A DNA stretch of 64,000 bases from Euleptes europaea (GCF_029931775.1 NC_079321.1:14466501-14530500); one strand, 5' to 3'; numbered from the stretch's first letter, positions 1-11,805 are shown. Made by a program: numbers and translations. Notes: generated by a model from the letters alone, not told the origin.

Positions 1-445
1 ATCCCCTCCTAGGCACAGCCGAGGCAAGAAGGCCCCAGTTCCACGGCACGCGTCTCCGATACGTCTTATTTGCGATTCCTCTTCTGGGGGAAACGCGTCC
101 CTGGACGCTTCGCCGGTACATCTCTGTGCACAGAAAGCCAAAAATAAAAAAAGTGCCTTTTTGTGTAGGCACAACGCCACCAGTGCACGAAGCGAGGAGA
201 CTCAGGATGAAAAGCAAACTGGGCCAAATAAGGCCCATGAGGGGCTAAGTGACTGGCTCAGCAGAGCGGAGCTGAGAAAATCTGGGGGGCTCTGCGAGCA
301 AAGCTGACATGGCTTTCTCCCCTCCCACCCCCTTGGGCAAAGAACATAATCCAGAGAGACATTTAGTCTGTTTGGCAAGAGGAGCTCGTTGAAAGATTTT
401 CAGGCTGACAACTTTTTGTCTCCAATCATATTCTTGTAAAACAAC
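1..445. other. Unassigned edge sequence, partly CpG-rich
   Basis: The first 120 bases contain several CpGs. I see no splice-supported coding exon or recognisable repeat before the MITE at 446. Confidence 0.3.
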
Positions 446-1098
446 TAGGGATGCCAGGGCTTCCAACCTCCAGGTACTAGCAGGAGATATCCTGCTATTG
501 CAACTGATCTCCAGACAGTAGAGATCAGTTCTCTCTATTTTTTCTCCCTCTCCCATAATACTAGAACACGGGGTCATCTGCTGAAGCTGGAGGGTGAGAG
601 ATTCAAAACAGATAAAAGGAAGTATTTTTTCACACAACGCATGGTTAAACTGTGGAACTCCCTGCCCCAGGATGTGGTGATGGCTGCCAGCTTGGAGGGC
701 TTTAAGAGGGGAGTGGACATGTTCATGGAGGAGAGGGGTATTCATGGCTATGAGTTAGAATGGATACTAGTCATGCTGCATACCTATTCTCTCTAGTATC
801 AGAGGAGCATGTCTATTATATCAGGTGCTGTGGAACACAGGCAGGACGGTGCTGCTGCAGTCGTCTTGTTTGGGGGCTTCCTAGAGCCACCTGGTTGGCC
901 ACTGTGTGAACAGACTGCTGGATTTGATGGGCCTTGGTCTGATCCCGCAGGGCCTTTCTTATATTCACCTGGAGAAAATGGCCGCTTTGGCAATTGGACT
1001 CTATGGCATTGAAATTCCTCCCCTCCCCAAACCCCGCCCTCCTCAGGCTCCACCCCAAAAACTTCCCACTGGTGGCAAAGAGGGACCTGGCAACCCCA
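446..1098 (+). mobile_element. hAT-type MITE, split by a LINE fragment
   Basis: Left half 446-531 (TAGGGATGCC end) and right half 966-1098 (ends GGCAACCCCA) are the two parts of one copy of the TAGGGTTGCCA family. They break at GATCAGTTC / CACCTGGAG, where a LINE 3' end is inserted. Confidence 0.85.
532..965 (+). mobile_element. CR1-like LINE 3' end, TTCTTATG-tailed type
   Basis: Ends in a degenerate run of TTCTTATG, the way CR1 ends in ATTCTATG. The same 3' region recurs at 8558 (-), 37065 (+), 47064 (+) and 53458 (-). It is 5' truncated and sits inside a MITE. Confidence 0.7.
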
Positions 1099-1340
1099 AG
1101 GCAATATTGTTTTGCCAGGACTTTCCTCTCTCTCCCCCCACCAGTCTCTCTCCCCCCCCCCTCCCCACCATATAAAAATATGACTGGTGCCGTAACATCT
1201 GGTTTGCTCCCATGTATTCAGTACTCTGCTTAAATGGATCAGAACATAAAAGCCAAGTTTGATGGATCTTGGGTAGCAGCCCCCCCCCCCGCCCCCAGCT
1301 GAGTTAACACTGTACTGTTAAGCCAACATTGGGTGGAAAG

Positions 1341-1746
1341 TAGAGTTGCCAGTTCCAGGTTGGGAAATACCTCGAGATTTTGGGAGTGGAGTTTGGGGAG
1401 GGCAGGGTTTGGAACAGGAAGGGACCTCAGCAGGGTATAATGTCATAGAGTCTAACTTCCAAAGTGGCGATTTTCTCCAGGGGAACTCTCTGTTGCCTGG
1501 AGATCAGCCATAATTTGAGGAGATCTCCAAGCCCTATGGGGCTGCCAACCTCCAGGTGGTGGCTGGTGATCTCCTGCTCTCCAGCCGATAGAGATCAGTT
1601 CACCTGGAGAAAATGGCCGCTTGGGCTATTGGATTGTATGGCACTGAAGTCCCTCCCCTCCCCAAACCCCGCCCTCCTCAGGCTCCCGCCTGTGGCGAAG
1701 AGGGACCTGGCAACACTAAAGCCCTACCTGGAGGCTGGCAACCCTA
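1341..1746 (-). mobile_element. hAT-type MITE containing a second MITE
   Basis: Outer copy with TIRs TAGAGTTGCC / GGCAACCCTA and perfect 8-bp duplication GTGGAAAG at 1333-1340 and 1747-1754. A second copy is inserted at 1537-1718. Confidence 0.93.
1537..1718 (+). mobile_element. hAT-type MITE nested in another copy
   Basis: Flanked by AAGCCCTA at 1529-1536 and 1719-1726. Opposite orientation to its host copy. Confidence 0.92.
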
Positions 1747-1754
1747 GTGGAAAG

Positions 1755-2215
1755 GTATCTTACGTTCTTACCTTTTAGTGTGTTCTGTTATTACAGTCAT
1801 GGATGGGAAGGGTTTCTACTGGGCCCTGATCTTGCTAGGCTTACAATGTGGGCCAGTAGTGAGCGAGATGGGATTCAGTACACCCGACTGTCACTTCTTC
1901 CCCTAGCAAGACCTTTAACAGGTGCCTTGAGAGGCAGGGATTCACTGCAAAAAAACAGAAGTGCCGCCTACCTCCTGCAGTTCAGGAACCTTGCCAGGGG
2001 TGGGGGCTCAAACTCACCCCATATCAGCACAGCTTCCATGTGACCGGCTGTGCCCTTGGACAAGGGTTTTAGACATTCCTGTTTATGTGATTCACTATTG
2101 ATTTCCTAATGGGACCCATTGGCAACATGAAACCTAAAAGCCATGCAGATGAATGGGAGATTTCGCACGAAAGATCCGCCTGAACAGTAAAACGAGACAG
2201 AAGTGGGGTTTCCAC
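1755..2215. other. No gene or repeat recognised
   Basis: Mixed-composition intergenic sequence. The + strand ORF at 1747-2043 shows no family features. Confidence 0.3.
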
Positions 2216-2750
2216 TAGGGTTGCCAACCTCTAGGTATTAGCTGGAGATCTGCTATTATGACTGATCTCCAGCCAATAGAGATCAGTTCCCCCGGAGAAA
2301 ATAGCCGCTTTAGCAATAGGGTTGCCAACCTCCAAGTAGTAGCAGGAGATCTCCTGCTATTACAACTGATCTCCAGCCGATAGAGATCAGTTCACCTGGA
2401 GAAAATGGCTGCTTTGCCAATTGGACTCTATGGCATTGTAGTCCCTCCTCTCCCCAACCCCGCCCTCCTCAGGCTTCACTCCAAAAAACCCCCACTGGTG
2501 GTGAAGAGGGACCTGGCTACTCTGTTTAGCAAATGGACTCTATGAAGGATTGCCAGGTCCCTTTTTGCAATCAGTGAGAGGTTTTTGGGGCGGAGCCTGA
2601 GGAGGGTGGGGTTTGGGGGGAGGGACCTCAATGCCATAGAGTCCAATTGCCAAAGCGGCCATTTTCTCCAGGTGAACTGATCACTATCGGCTGGAGATCA
2701 GTTGTAATAGCAGGAGATCTCCAGCTAGTACCTGGAGGTTGGCAACCCTA
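2216..2750. mobile_element. Cluster of three MITE copies, one inserted in another
   Basis: First copy starts at 2216 (+). A second (2317-2524) is inserted into it with duplication TTTAGCAA at 2309-2316 and 2525-2532. A third in reverse orientation covers 2545-2750. Confidence 0.85.
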
Positions 2751-3016
2751 TGGGGGCTGGAGATCTGGAATTACAACTGATCTTCAGACTGCGTCAATTG
2801 CGGAATTGCAACTTACCACCAGATTGCATAAATCACTTATTTATTTATTTATTTATTTGAAACAGTTACTCCACTTCTTCTGGAGAAAATGGCTGCTTTG
2901 GAAGGTGCACTGCATGGCCTTATACCCTATTGAGGTCCCTCCCCTCCCAAACCCCCATCACCCAGACTCTACCCTCAAATCTCCAGATATTTCTGAACCT
3001 GGAGTTGGCAACCCTG
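2751..3016 (+). mobile_element. Older MITE subfamily copy with (TTTA)n insertion
   Basis: Has the second subfamily's end (CAGATATTTCTGAACCTGGA before GTTGGCAACCCTG) and a short TTTA microsatellite near 2840-2860. Confidence 0.65.
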
Positions 3017-3419
3017 GTTTCCACAGATTTTGCCATTCGGGCATCTGTCAGAGGAAAACTGGGCAACAGTCAGGTACGTTGGGCAAGCCCAAAGAACCCA
3101 ATCACAGTACACGTAATATGTTGCAGAATTGCTCTTTTCAGAGAGACAGACAGAGAAAAATCTTGCTGTTTCTCATTTCAATTACAGCTCTTCTGCTCAG
3201 TCTGCAATTGGCCCCAGAAGAGGACAATATCTGAAGCACAAATATAGGTCATTCCTTCAGGGGAGGGGGAGGAAGGGGGTGCAGCTGTGGAGGAGGGAAT
3301 AGATGCATCTGCAGCTTGGCACAGATAGGGCAGGCAGTGTGACATCATGGGACTGAGGGGCACTGCAGGGAGAGAAAGAGAGAGAGAAAGAGATTAAAAT
3401 CCAAGGCACCGAGTGGATC

Positions 3420-3790
3420 CCATGGTCAACCCCCGCCTTGTCCCACATTATTCCGTTGCGCAGTCACTGGCGGAAAGAGCAGTTTGGTGAACGAAACAAA
3501 GCACAAATGGCAACGCAAGAATGCACCACGGCCCTTCGTTTCCCCCTTTTCCTTCTGTTGCTTTGGATCTAAGGGCCGCCATTGCCTGCCCGCATCTCTG
3601 TCTTTAACAGAAAAGGTGCTGGGGGGGGGGGGGAATGCAAACTCGGTAGAAAGGAAGAACGATTGGCAAAAGGCAAAATGTGGGCGGCCCGAGGAGGAAC
3701 GTGATCCCGAAGCATTTCTGTGCAATCCCGAGGGCCGCGCCATTGGCTTGCACAACATCTTCCGGTTGGTTGCGTAATAACCGAGTGTCT
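3420..3790. promoter_or_regulatory. CpG-richer unique patch
   Basis: Locally enriched in CpG and GGCCGC-type words compared with flanking DNA, and not repetitive by eye. It could be a degraded CpG island or a distal promoter. No exon or TATA box is convincing here. Confidence 0.25.
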
Positions 3791-3871
3791 CTGAGAGGGA
3801 TTCCAAAGTTGGACATAATAATGCCCCCCAAATCCATGACTTCTCGTGTTCCTTTTTCCATGCGTCACAGC

Positions 3872-4063
3872 CAGGGCTGGTGCCAGTCATTTTTGCGCTC
3901 TAGGCAAGTCTAACTACTTGTGCTTCCCCCCACCCCGCCATTGCTAACCAATTTTCGAAAACAGATGTCTTGTAGAAAAATAAAAGCACAAAACTTTTTA
4001 TAAGACATTATAATTGATTATATTCCACAGCACTGTTGTGGTACTTACCTTAAAATAATAATA

Positions 4064-4121
<58 letters not shown>

Positions 4122-4247
4122 TGCCAGTTTCATTTTTTTCAAGAAACTAATCTGTTGAATACGGTACCCCTAAGGCCAGTTCTGCGCCCCTCGGAGGTCT
4201 GCGCCCTAGGAGACAGCTTAGTTCATCTAATGGTAGCACCAGCCCTG
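3872..4247. mobile_element. hAT-type non-autonomous element, CAGGGCTGGTGCCA ends
   Basis: TIRs CAGGGCTGGTGCCA and TAGCACCAGCCCTG with perfect 8-bp duplication GTCACAGC (3864-3871, 4248-4255). It contains the (CA)n(TA)n run. Confidence 0.92.
4060..4121. repeat. (CA)n(TA)n microsatellite
   Basis: A run of CA dinucleotides followed by TA dinucleotides inside the hAT element. Confidence 0.95.
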
Positions 4248-4284
4248 GTCACAGCCGTGGTGGGATCCAATCCACATTTTTTTC

Positions 4285-5097
4285 TTTCTTGTTTTTTTTT
4301 ATAAATTTTTTTATTTTTATAATAAACACACACAAAAATAAAAAAAATAAAAAAATAAAATACATATACATAAAAAGGAAAAAAATTACATGTTCAGCGC
4401 ACTATTTATCCACTAATACAATATTCAAATCACTCTATAAGCCTCATCGTGCCCTGAATCCAAATCCCATCCCCCCACCACAGTGCCCTTCACCATAGGA
4501 CTTCCGATGGAGTGTTATGACATAACAGAAAAAAAAATCTATTATTATATCATATTTAAAATCATATTATACTATAATTCGTTAACTATACTTTTAAAAT
4601 CCGTTTTTGCCACTTTGTCCCAATATGCGGCGGCCTTTACCCATGTACATTTAAATTCCTCCATATCTTTACCATGTAAAAAAACTGTAATTTTGGCCAT
4701 CCGCATATACATCCATAATTTTTCTCGCCACTCTTTAATTGAAGGTTTACTTGTTTGCTTCCATTTTTTAGCAATTGTAATTCTTGCTGCAGCAAAACTA
4801 TGTTGACATATGACTCTATCACCTTTATCTAAATCTCTTTTTGGAATACCCAATAAACAAAAGGTGGGATCTCTCTTAATTTTTGATTTAATCAGATTAT
4901 TAGTTTCATTCAAAACTAGTCTCCAAAACCTCCTTATTTTTTTACAAAACCACCAAACATGCATAAATGTACCTGTTTCCGTACCACATTTCCAACATAA
5001 AGCTTCATCATCTTTCTTCATTTTACTTAATAATACTGGGGTTATATGCCATCTATAAAACATTTTATACAAATTCTCTCTTATTTCATTTGAAATG
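4285..5097 (-). mobile_element. L1 LINE, 5'-truncated, with target duplication
   Basis: The minus strand encodes the ORF2 C-terminal region (KMFYRWHITPVLLSKM; CWKCGTETGTFMHVWW; AAARITIAKKWKQTSKPSIK) and ends in a poly(A)-rich tail (T-rich at 4285). A 17-bp duplication beginning CAATCCACA flanks it at 4268-4284 and 5098-5114. The ORF is open for 182 codons, so the insertion is fairly young. Confidence 0.93.
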
Positions 5098-5404
5098 CAA
5101 TCCACATTTTTTTCGACCATTAAAACACTGTCTTATTTAAAACCACTTGCACATCTCTGGGATGTGAAACGGCAGCTATGAAAAAATCCCTGCTATCACC
5201 AGCCAACCTGAAGTGGGCTTCTGTTCATGCAACCCATGAAGGACAAATGTCATGAGCATGTGACGCATTGCTCTCAGATATATTTATCAGCAATTTTCAA
5301 ACTGCTAAGATTTTCAAATTAATCAATGTGTATTTTATGCTGTTATGCCCTGTCTTTTTTTTTAATGGCATTGGGTTTTTTAAGGGCTTGTTTTAATGGC
5401 ATTA

Positions 5405-5703
5405 GGAGCCCTGTGGCGCAGAGTGGTAAGCTGCAGTACTGCAGTCCAAGCTCTGCTCACGGCCTGAGTTCGATCCCAACGGAAGTCGGTTTCAGGTAGC
5501 CGGCTCAAGGTTGACTCAGCCTTCCATCCTTCCGAGGTCGGTAAAACGAGTACCCAGCTTGCTGGGGGTAAAGGGAAGATGACTGGGGAAGGCAGTGGCA
5601 AACCACCCCGTAAACAAAGTCTGCCTAGGAAACGTCAGGATGTGGCGTCACCCCATGGGTCTGGAATGACCCGGTGCTTGCACAGGGGACCTTTACCTTT
5701 ACC
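5405..5703 (+). mobile_element. Sauria SINE, full length
   Basis: tRNA-like head (CCCTGTGGCGCAGAGTGG box A, GAGTTCGATCCC box B) and a BovB-like 3' end (CCTTTACCTTTA). Duplication TTTAATGGCATTA at 5392-5404 and 5704-5716. Confidence 0.95.
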
Positions 5704-5716
5704 TTTAATGGCATTA

Positions 5717-5822
5717 GCTTGTTGTTTTTTAAATGGTTTCGTTTCATTGTTTTAGCGGTAAGCCGCCTCCAGCAGGTCTCTGGGGAGGCGGCATATAAAC
5801 GCTCTATATAAATAAATGAAAC
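5717..5822 (+). mobile_element. LINE 3' tail-like sequence
   Basis: The segment GTAAGCCGCCTCC ... GGCGGCATATAAA followed by AAATAAAT is typical of L2/CR1-like 3' ends in lizards. The Sauria SINE at 5405 interrupts it. Confidence 0.5.
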
Positions 5823-6212
5823 TCTGCTCTGTCATTTTCAAAATGGTCTGGGTGTGGGAAACATCAGGAAAACTTGTCTTCCTGCTTACGAGGAGTTCCC
5901 TGGCCTTTTAAAGACTCACGACTTGGTTGTAGCACACATTCACATGGTCCGGAGCTTCTGCCACAATAAACGGATTGGTCTTTAAAGAGTTGGGCGGGTT
6001 AAATACCAACAGAGCCACACCAGAATTTGCCTCATGACTTAATCCTGTTGAGCAGAGGGTGAGGGAGGGGCGGTCCAGAGATGAGCAGATGACCCCAAAA
6101 GGGGACTCAGAGGTCCCAAATGGGAGCCTTCAGCGACACTATTTAATCAACAAAACCTGTCCAGAAGCCTTTTCTGTTCTGAAGACACTTTAAAGGGGAT
6201 GACTGTTTAGGG
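5823..6212. other. No feature recognised
   Basis: Unassigned intergenic DNA. Confidence 0.3.
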
Positions 6213-6495
6213 TAGGGTTGCCCTCTCTGGGTTGGGAAATACCTGGAGATTTTGGGGGTGGAGCCTAGGGAAGGCAGGGTTTGGGTATAGATTGCCAGCT
6301 CCGGGTTGGGAAATACCTGGAGACCTTTGGGGCAGAGCCTGAGGAGGGCGGGGTTTGGGGAGGGGAGGGACTTCAATGCCATAGAGTCCAATTGCCAAAG
6401 CAGGCATTTTCTGCATGTGAACTGATCTCTATCGGCTGGAGATCAGTTGTAATAGCAGGAGATCTCCAGCGCCTACCTGGAGTTTGGCAACCCTA
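6213..6495 (-). mobile_element. Two MITE fragments end to end
   Basis: A fragment starting TAGGGTTGCC at 6213 runs into a near-complete copy ending GGCAACCCTA at 6495. Confidence 0.85.
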
Positions 6496-6910
6496 GGGTG
6501 CAGTCCTGGCTAACAAAGCTGCCTTCTATGAAAACGAACATATTGAGGAGTCTCAACGTATGCACGGGTTGTTCTTGTCGCATTCACCCCACAACTACTT
6601 AGGGGCTTCAGTTTAATTATGCATGTATTTTCCGGCTTGGCTGTCTGGATCATCCGGGTTCAGCATCAAATGGCCCTGAATAGTTGCTTCTGCTCCTCCC
6701 TGTTTGGGGGGTTACCTGATAGCAGCACTGTGTAAACACACAGTTGTCCTTGCTTCCACATACCTACATTTCTGCACCACAATAAGGCATTCTTTGAGGA
6801 GCCCTACTACAGAGGATTGTCTAGCCAGGTACACTATAGAATCCCTATCTCTTCACTCTAGAAATGTCAGCTCTTGTGCAATGAGGCAGTTATGACCTGC
6901 ATGTTCATGC
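6496..6910. other. No feature recognised
   Basis: Unassigned intergenic DNA before the pyrimidine tract. Confidence 0.3.
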
Positions 6911-6916
6911 AAACCT

Positions 6917-7170
<254 letters not shown>

Positions 7171-7423
7171 TTTGAATCTCTTCTCTTTGAATCTCTCCAT
7201 TTTTTAGCTGTAATGCTGGGTAAAAATACAGGTTGAGTGTCCCGTATCCAGACATCTGATATACAGACTGACCCGAAAACCAGACTTTTTGACTCGGCAT
7301 GCAGGCATTACTCACAGGTCCTCAGCAGCATGCCAATTGGCTTTCTGATGGTTCGATGTGCACAAAATTATTTTAAATACCGTTTGAAATTACATTCAGG
7401 CTATGTGTATAAAGTGTATATAA

Positions 7424-7566
7424 GCAATAAAAAAAGAGGCCGCACCATTGCTTGCTTGCATGGGATGCAGAAGTGGAGAAAGATCCCCCTGAAGAAGTTT
7501 GTGCGAAACGCGTAGGGGTTACAGAATTTATTAAAATAGAATTCCCTTGCACCAGTTATTGTTTTG
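7424..7566 (+). mobile_element. Short insertion with hammerhead-like motif (Penelope-type candidate)
   Basis: Flanked by a perfect 14-bp duplication TAAAGTGTATATAA (7410-7423, 7567-7580). It contains CTGAAGA then GCGAAACGCGTA, flanked by CCCC and GGGG (7485-7518), the layout of a minimal hammerhead ribozyme. Confidence 0.6.
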
Positions 7567-7656
7567 TAAAGTGTATATAAAACATAAACGAATTTCGTGT
7601 TTAGACTTGGGCCCCATCCCCAAGGTGTCTCATTATGTATATGCAAATATATAACA

Positions 7657-7885
7657 AATGGGGAGTGGTAGACCTTCTGGCATGCAGTGGTAGACCTGGC
7701 ATGCAGAAGGTCCCAGGTTCAGTCCTCGGCATCTCCAGTTTAAGGGACTAGGCAAGTAGGTGATGTGAAAGACCTCTGCCTGAGACCCTGGAGAGCCACT
7801 GCCGGTCTGAGTAGACAATACTGACTTTGATGGACCAAGGCTCTGATTCAGTAGAAGGCAGCTTCATGTGTTCATGTGTGTTTAA
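7657..7885 (+). mobile_element. tRNA-Ala-like SINE
   Basis: A duplicated tRNA-like head (GCATGCAGAAGGTCCCAGG), then the body ending in AAGGCAGCTTCATGTGTTCA. Confidence 0.88.
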
Positions 7886-8109
7886 ATATTCAAAAATATG
7901 GAATGATCCGAAAGACGGACCACTTCTGGTCTCAAACAGTCTAAATAAGGGATATTCATCCTGTATTACACAGCATTATGCTTAAAAGTTCTGAAATTAA
8001 AAAAAAAAAAGTTGCCAAACATTTTTAATTTGAGTCTGTTTGAAGTTGCCCTAAAAAGATTTACTGTTCCTCCCCGCATCTGAGAAGCTCAGCGTGTGGC
8101 AGGGCCAAA

Positions 8110-8320
8110 CATAGACTTGCCAACCTCCAGGTGGATCTTGGATTTCTTCTGGAATTAAAATTGATCTCCAATCTACAGAGATCAGTTCCCCTGGAGAAAA
8201 TGGGCAATTCAGAAGGTGGACTCTATGGCATTACATCCTGGCTGAGCTCCCTCCTTCCTAAAACTCTGCCCCACCCCAAACTTCCAGGATTTTCCCAAGC
8301 CTGAGGTAGTAATTCTAGCC
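8110..8320 (+). mobile_element. Old diverged MITE copy
   Basis: Recognisable TTGCCAACCTCCAGGTGG start and GATCAGTTCCCCTGGAGAAA middle. The TIRs are eroded. Confidence 0.7.
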
Positions 8321-8557
8321 AAATAGGAACCAAAAGGTGGATTTGTAGAGGGACGCCTGGAACCTGAGCAATATCGTGAAACCAGTCCGACTATGCAGCG
8401 AGATGTAATTCTGGTAGATCTCCTGGTAAATAATTACTTGCCAATGACTATGCAGCTGTTTTGTACCCCTCTTTTCAGTGAAAAATCAGATCTCCAAACA
8501 GTTTATGGCCATTCAAAATGAAAGCATGTATCAATTAAAATATGGCAAAAATGGGGT

Positions 8558-8868
8558 AAGAACATAAGAAAAGCCCTGCTGGATCAGACCAAGGCCCATC
8601 AAGTCCAGCAGTCTGTTCACACGGTGGCCAACCAAGTCCCTCTAGGAAGCCCACAAACAAGACGACTGCAGCAACACCATCCTGTCTATGCTCCACAGCA
8701 CCTAATAGAATAGCACGCTCCTCTGATCCTGGAGAGAATAGGGATGCATCATGACTAGTATCCATTTTGACTAGTAGCCATGGATGGCCCGCTCCTCCAT
8801 GAACATGTCCACTTCCCTCTTAAAGCCTTCCAAATTGGCAGCCATCACCACATCCTGGGATCTGGAAG
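8558..8868 (-). mobile_element. CR1-like LINE 3' end, TTCTTATG type
   Basis: The reverse-strand copy opens AAGAACATAAGAAAAGCCCT and runs to CCATCACCACATCCTGGG. Confidence 0.75.
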
Positions 8869-9844
8869 ATGGTTCCCCATCTGGATTGGCACTGAGTAGG
8901 ACGACGGGGTAACTGTCTGCTATCTCATCTCTCAACGTAGCAAATTCAGCGGGGCCTTCTGGTAGCTGGGAAAGGGAAGCTGTCCACTAGAGCTGCATCC
9001 AGGTATGCTGGAAGATGCCTGGCTGCTGCTGCTTCCGTCCTCGCTGGTGGAAGCTGGTCACTGGGATAAATTAATAACTACTACAGTGACTATGCAAGCG
9101 AGCCTTCCTCAACAGGCACAGACACTGATCCTTGGTGTGAGAACAGGGCGTGCGCATTCCTGCTTCCTCAGGTCAGGCATCCATTCCTGGTCATTTATGC
9201 ATGGGTACTTTCACTCACTTTTGCTCCCAGTCTGTCTTGGTTGCTCCTTGGAGTTATGCATGAGTTTTCCGTCCATTAGAGATGACCTCACTGCCAGCCT
9301 TCACAAATCCCGGGACTTCCTGTTCCTTTGTTAACCTGATTCTTCCCACTCCCCTGAGCTTAGCCCGGGTGAAATCCCCATGCATAAGGCAAAGCATGGG
9401 ACTTGCAAGCTTCGTTTCTCTCACAGCCAATTACAAAGCAGTGTGTCAAGAGGTGGAGATTCAAATGCTTCCTCGGAGCTCTTTCTGAGCAGAAGAAAGG
9501 CTTTTTAAAACCGAGGCTTGGATTCCCCACCTTTCAGATTGCTCCATTTATTGTTTTTTTGTTCTTAAAATGTTTTTTTATGCAGCAATTGGGTTTTGGA
9601 GGGGGGAATTTTCTCTCACAGTAAGAACTACAAATTAAACCCATTACAAAGCCCCTTTAAAGGGGCGGGGACTTGATTTGAGCTTGGAGACTGCTGGTGC
9701 ATAGACTCCCAACAGGAAAGTGTGGGTCCAGCGAGCAACGAACCTTCAGGTGAAACTCCCATGCATAAACGACCTATGAAATGCAAAACACAGGTCAGGC
9801 TGCCAATAATAGCACCAGATATAAAGGGTGAAGGGCAAAAAAAC
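8869..9844. other. No gene or repeat recognised
   Basis: Mixed unique-looking DNA. Short words around CCATGCATAA recur at 9376, 9757 and nearby, without an evident function. Confidence 0.3.
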
Positions 9845-10243
9845 CTCTGAAATGGCAAAACTTAAACATTAATAAATCAAAAAGAAGATACTGAATTTAG
9901 GGTAGAATGGGAGGCATGGACAATATATTGTATGAATGAATTTAATTGTGATATTAAGGGGTATGCTTTGATCTAATTCAGACTTGTTGAGATAATTAAG
10001 AAGTGACAATGGTTAACTAGATATATATGATATAGACATAAGTGATTTATCATAAAGAATTAGACAATAAATACAAAAAGAGTAACAATATAATATAGGG
10101 ACAGAGGAGGGGAGAGGGGAAGTCAATGTTATATGTACATGTTAAATTACAAGATAGAATTTATTAGATTGCACAATATGTTAATGGATATTTGTAACTG
10201 AATTTGAATTAATTTGAGAAATAAAAAAAATTATTAAAAAAAA
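9845..10243 (+). mobile_element. L1-like 3' end with A-rich tail
   Basis: AT-rich sequence ending in an A-rich tail, flanked by a near-perfect duplication (GGGCAAAAAAACC / GGGCAAAAAACCC at about 9833 and 10246). This is typical of a truncated L1 insertion. Confidence 0.65.
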
Positions 10244-10439
10244 GGGGGCAAAAAACCCACTCGGTATCTAGGAAAGAGCCAAAGGGGGAACTTTTGCCCT
10301 GAGTTTCACCGTGCTCGGCTACACCCATTGCAAATGCCTGTTTCGCCTGTCAGTCACAGCTCACCTTGATGACAAGGTTTTACGGCCTGGCGGCATTCTT
10401 TTCGGCGCAGTTCTAAAGACTGCTGTCCAAGAGGAAGAT

Positions 10440-10631
10440 CAGCGGACCTTAAACCTTGGGTTAGCCTGTTGCTGAAAGCAGTCCAATCAGTTTGGAACCC
10501 GGTCACTGAACAAAGCCTCGCTCTGCTGCCCAGACAGGGCTGCGGGTGACGTGTCTCTCGGCCACCACGGAGCCCATGAGCTGAAAGCGGGGGATCCAAA
10601 AGAAGAAAAAAGGTCTAAAACTTGGGAACAG
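10440..10631 (+). other. RAB17: Probable noncoding first exon and promoter area of RAB17
   Basis: A strong donor AACAG|GTAAGA lies at 10631/10632 in non-repetitive, moderately GC-rich DNA 1.67 kb upstream of the first coding exon, whose acceptor leaves only three untranslated bases. An upstream 5' UTR exon is therefore expected. Its left edge is a guess; no TATA box is evident. Confidence 0.45.
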
Positions 10632-11164
10632 GTAAGATCAAGAGCTTTTCGAGGAAGGGCTGAAATCGTGGCCCTCTGCTCAGCTGTTGCTTGGCAGCCC
10701 AGCCCAGGAGGCAAAGGGAACTTGCTAATGTTTAACTTCCAAGGCTGTTGCCAGCAAGGGCCAGTTACTTTGCTGGGTGAAAGGCGGGTGGATGTTCAGC
10801 TGAAAAGAAACACTTTGGGTTTCGCCCTGACTTTCCCTGTGTGTTTCATTCTTTGGTAATCAACACAAGCAGAAGAAGCAGAAAAGCTTCCTGAGATTTT
10901 AGAAACGAAGTAAAGCTTTCAGTACTAGGGGTTTACCACTGGCATTGATCGTTTCTGTTAGGAGTGTTGATGCTAACAAAAATACCAAAGCAGTTACACT
11001 GCTGTCTGTAAAGATAGCAGGGTACTGATGTTTAAAGAGAATTTGTTTGCTGGAGAGTATCTCAACAGCCAAAACGTGATTGGGCTAATGTTTGATGGGC
11101 CAGACTGAAAAATCCTCCTCCTTTGTCTTTCAGGATTCAGGGCCAGTTGATCATAAAAAGACTT

Positions 11165-11760
11165 TGCTAGATGTATTTATTTACAACGTTTCTTTGCCAC
11201 CTCTCCAGAGGCAGCTTTAGAAAGTAAAGCCATGATCAAAACATAAAAAACGCCATCAAACTTGATGACAATTAAAAAAAAAAATCACTTAAAAGCCCAG
11301 CTGGAGCATAAAACAACTAACAGCTTAAAATGTCGGGTTGCCAACCTCCAGGTACTAGCTGGAGATCTCCTGCTATTACAACTGATCTCCAGCGATAGAG
11401 ATCAGTTCCCCTGGAGAAAATGGCCGCTTTGGCAATTGGACTCTGTGGCATTGAAGTCCCTCCCCTCCCCAAACCCCGCCCTCCTCAGGCTCTGCCCCCA
11501 AAACCTCCCGCCGGTGGCGAAGAGGTACCTGGCAACCCTATTAAAATGAGACTCCAAACAGTTCTGAGTAGCAGCACACCATTAAAATGACTGTAAAATA
11601 TCAACCACTTAACTACAAGCCTGGGTAAAAGGAAACATTTTGGCCTGGCACTTGAAAGAAAGGATGGGAAGCATCAGTTGAGCCTCAATGGGCAGAATGT
11701 TCCATTGGTGAGGTGCCAACACTGGAAAAGCCCTGGCCTAAATACGAACATAGGATTCTT
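11165..11760. mobile_element. LINE 3' UTR-like sequence split by a MITE
   Basis: The left part (CCACCTCTCCAGAGGCAGCT...) and right part (CATTCCATTGGTG-like, AAAAGCCCTGGCC) resemble the antisense of L2-type 3' regions. It lies within the first RAB17 intron. Confidence 0.45.
11333..11540 (+). mobile_element. Complete hAT-type MITE, 208 bp
   Basis: Reference-quality copy: TCGGGTTGCC / GGCAACCCTA ends and perfect duplication TTAAAATG (11325-11332, 11541-11548). Located in RAB17 intron 1. Confidence 0.95.
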
Positions 11761-11805
11761 ATCTTACTACAGATGCTAATTTTCTGCCCCTAAGCATTAC
11801 TTCTG

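Larger units (their letters stand above)
7229..7963. mobile_element. Tigger/pogo-type DNA transposon remnant with two inserts
   Basis: Ends CAGGTTGAG...TCATCCTG between TA dinucleotides. It resembles human MER2/Tigger in its CAGGTTGAGTATCCC-type terminus. A short insertion (7424-7566) and a tRNA-derived SINE (7657-7885) interrupt it. A second copy is at 62088. Confidence 0.88.

Noticed and set aside
4572-5120. Host gene on the minus strand, 182 codons
   Set aside because: It is the C-terminal part of L1 ORF2 within a flanked LINE insertion.
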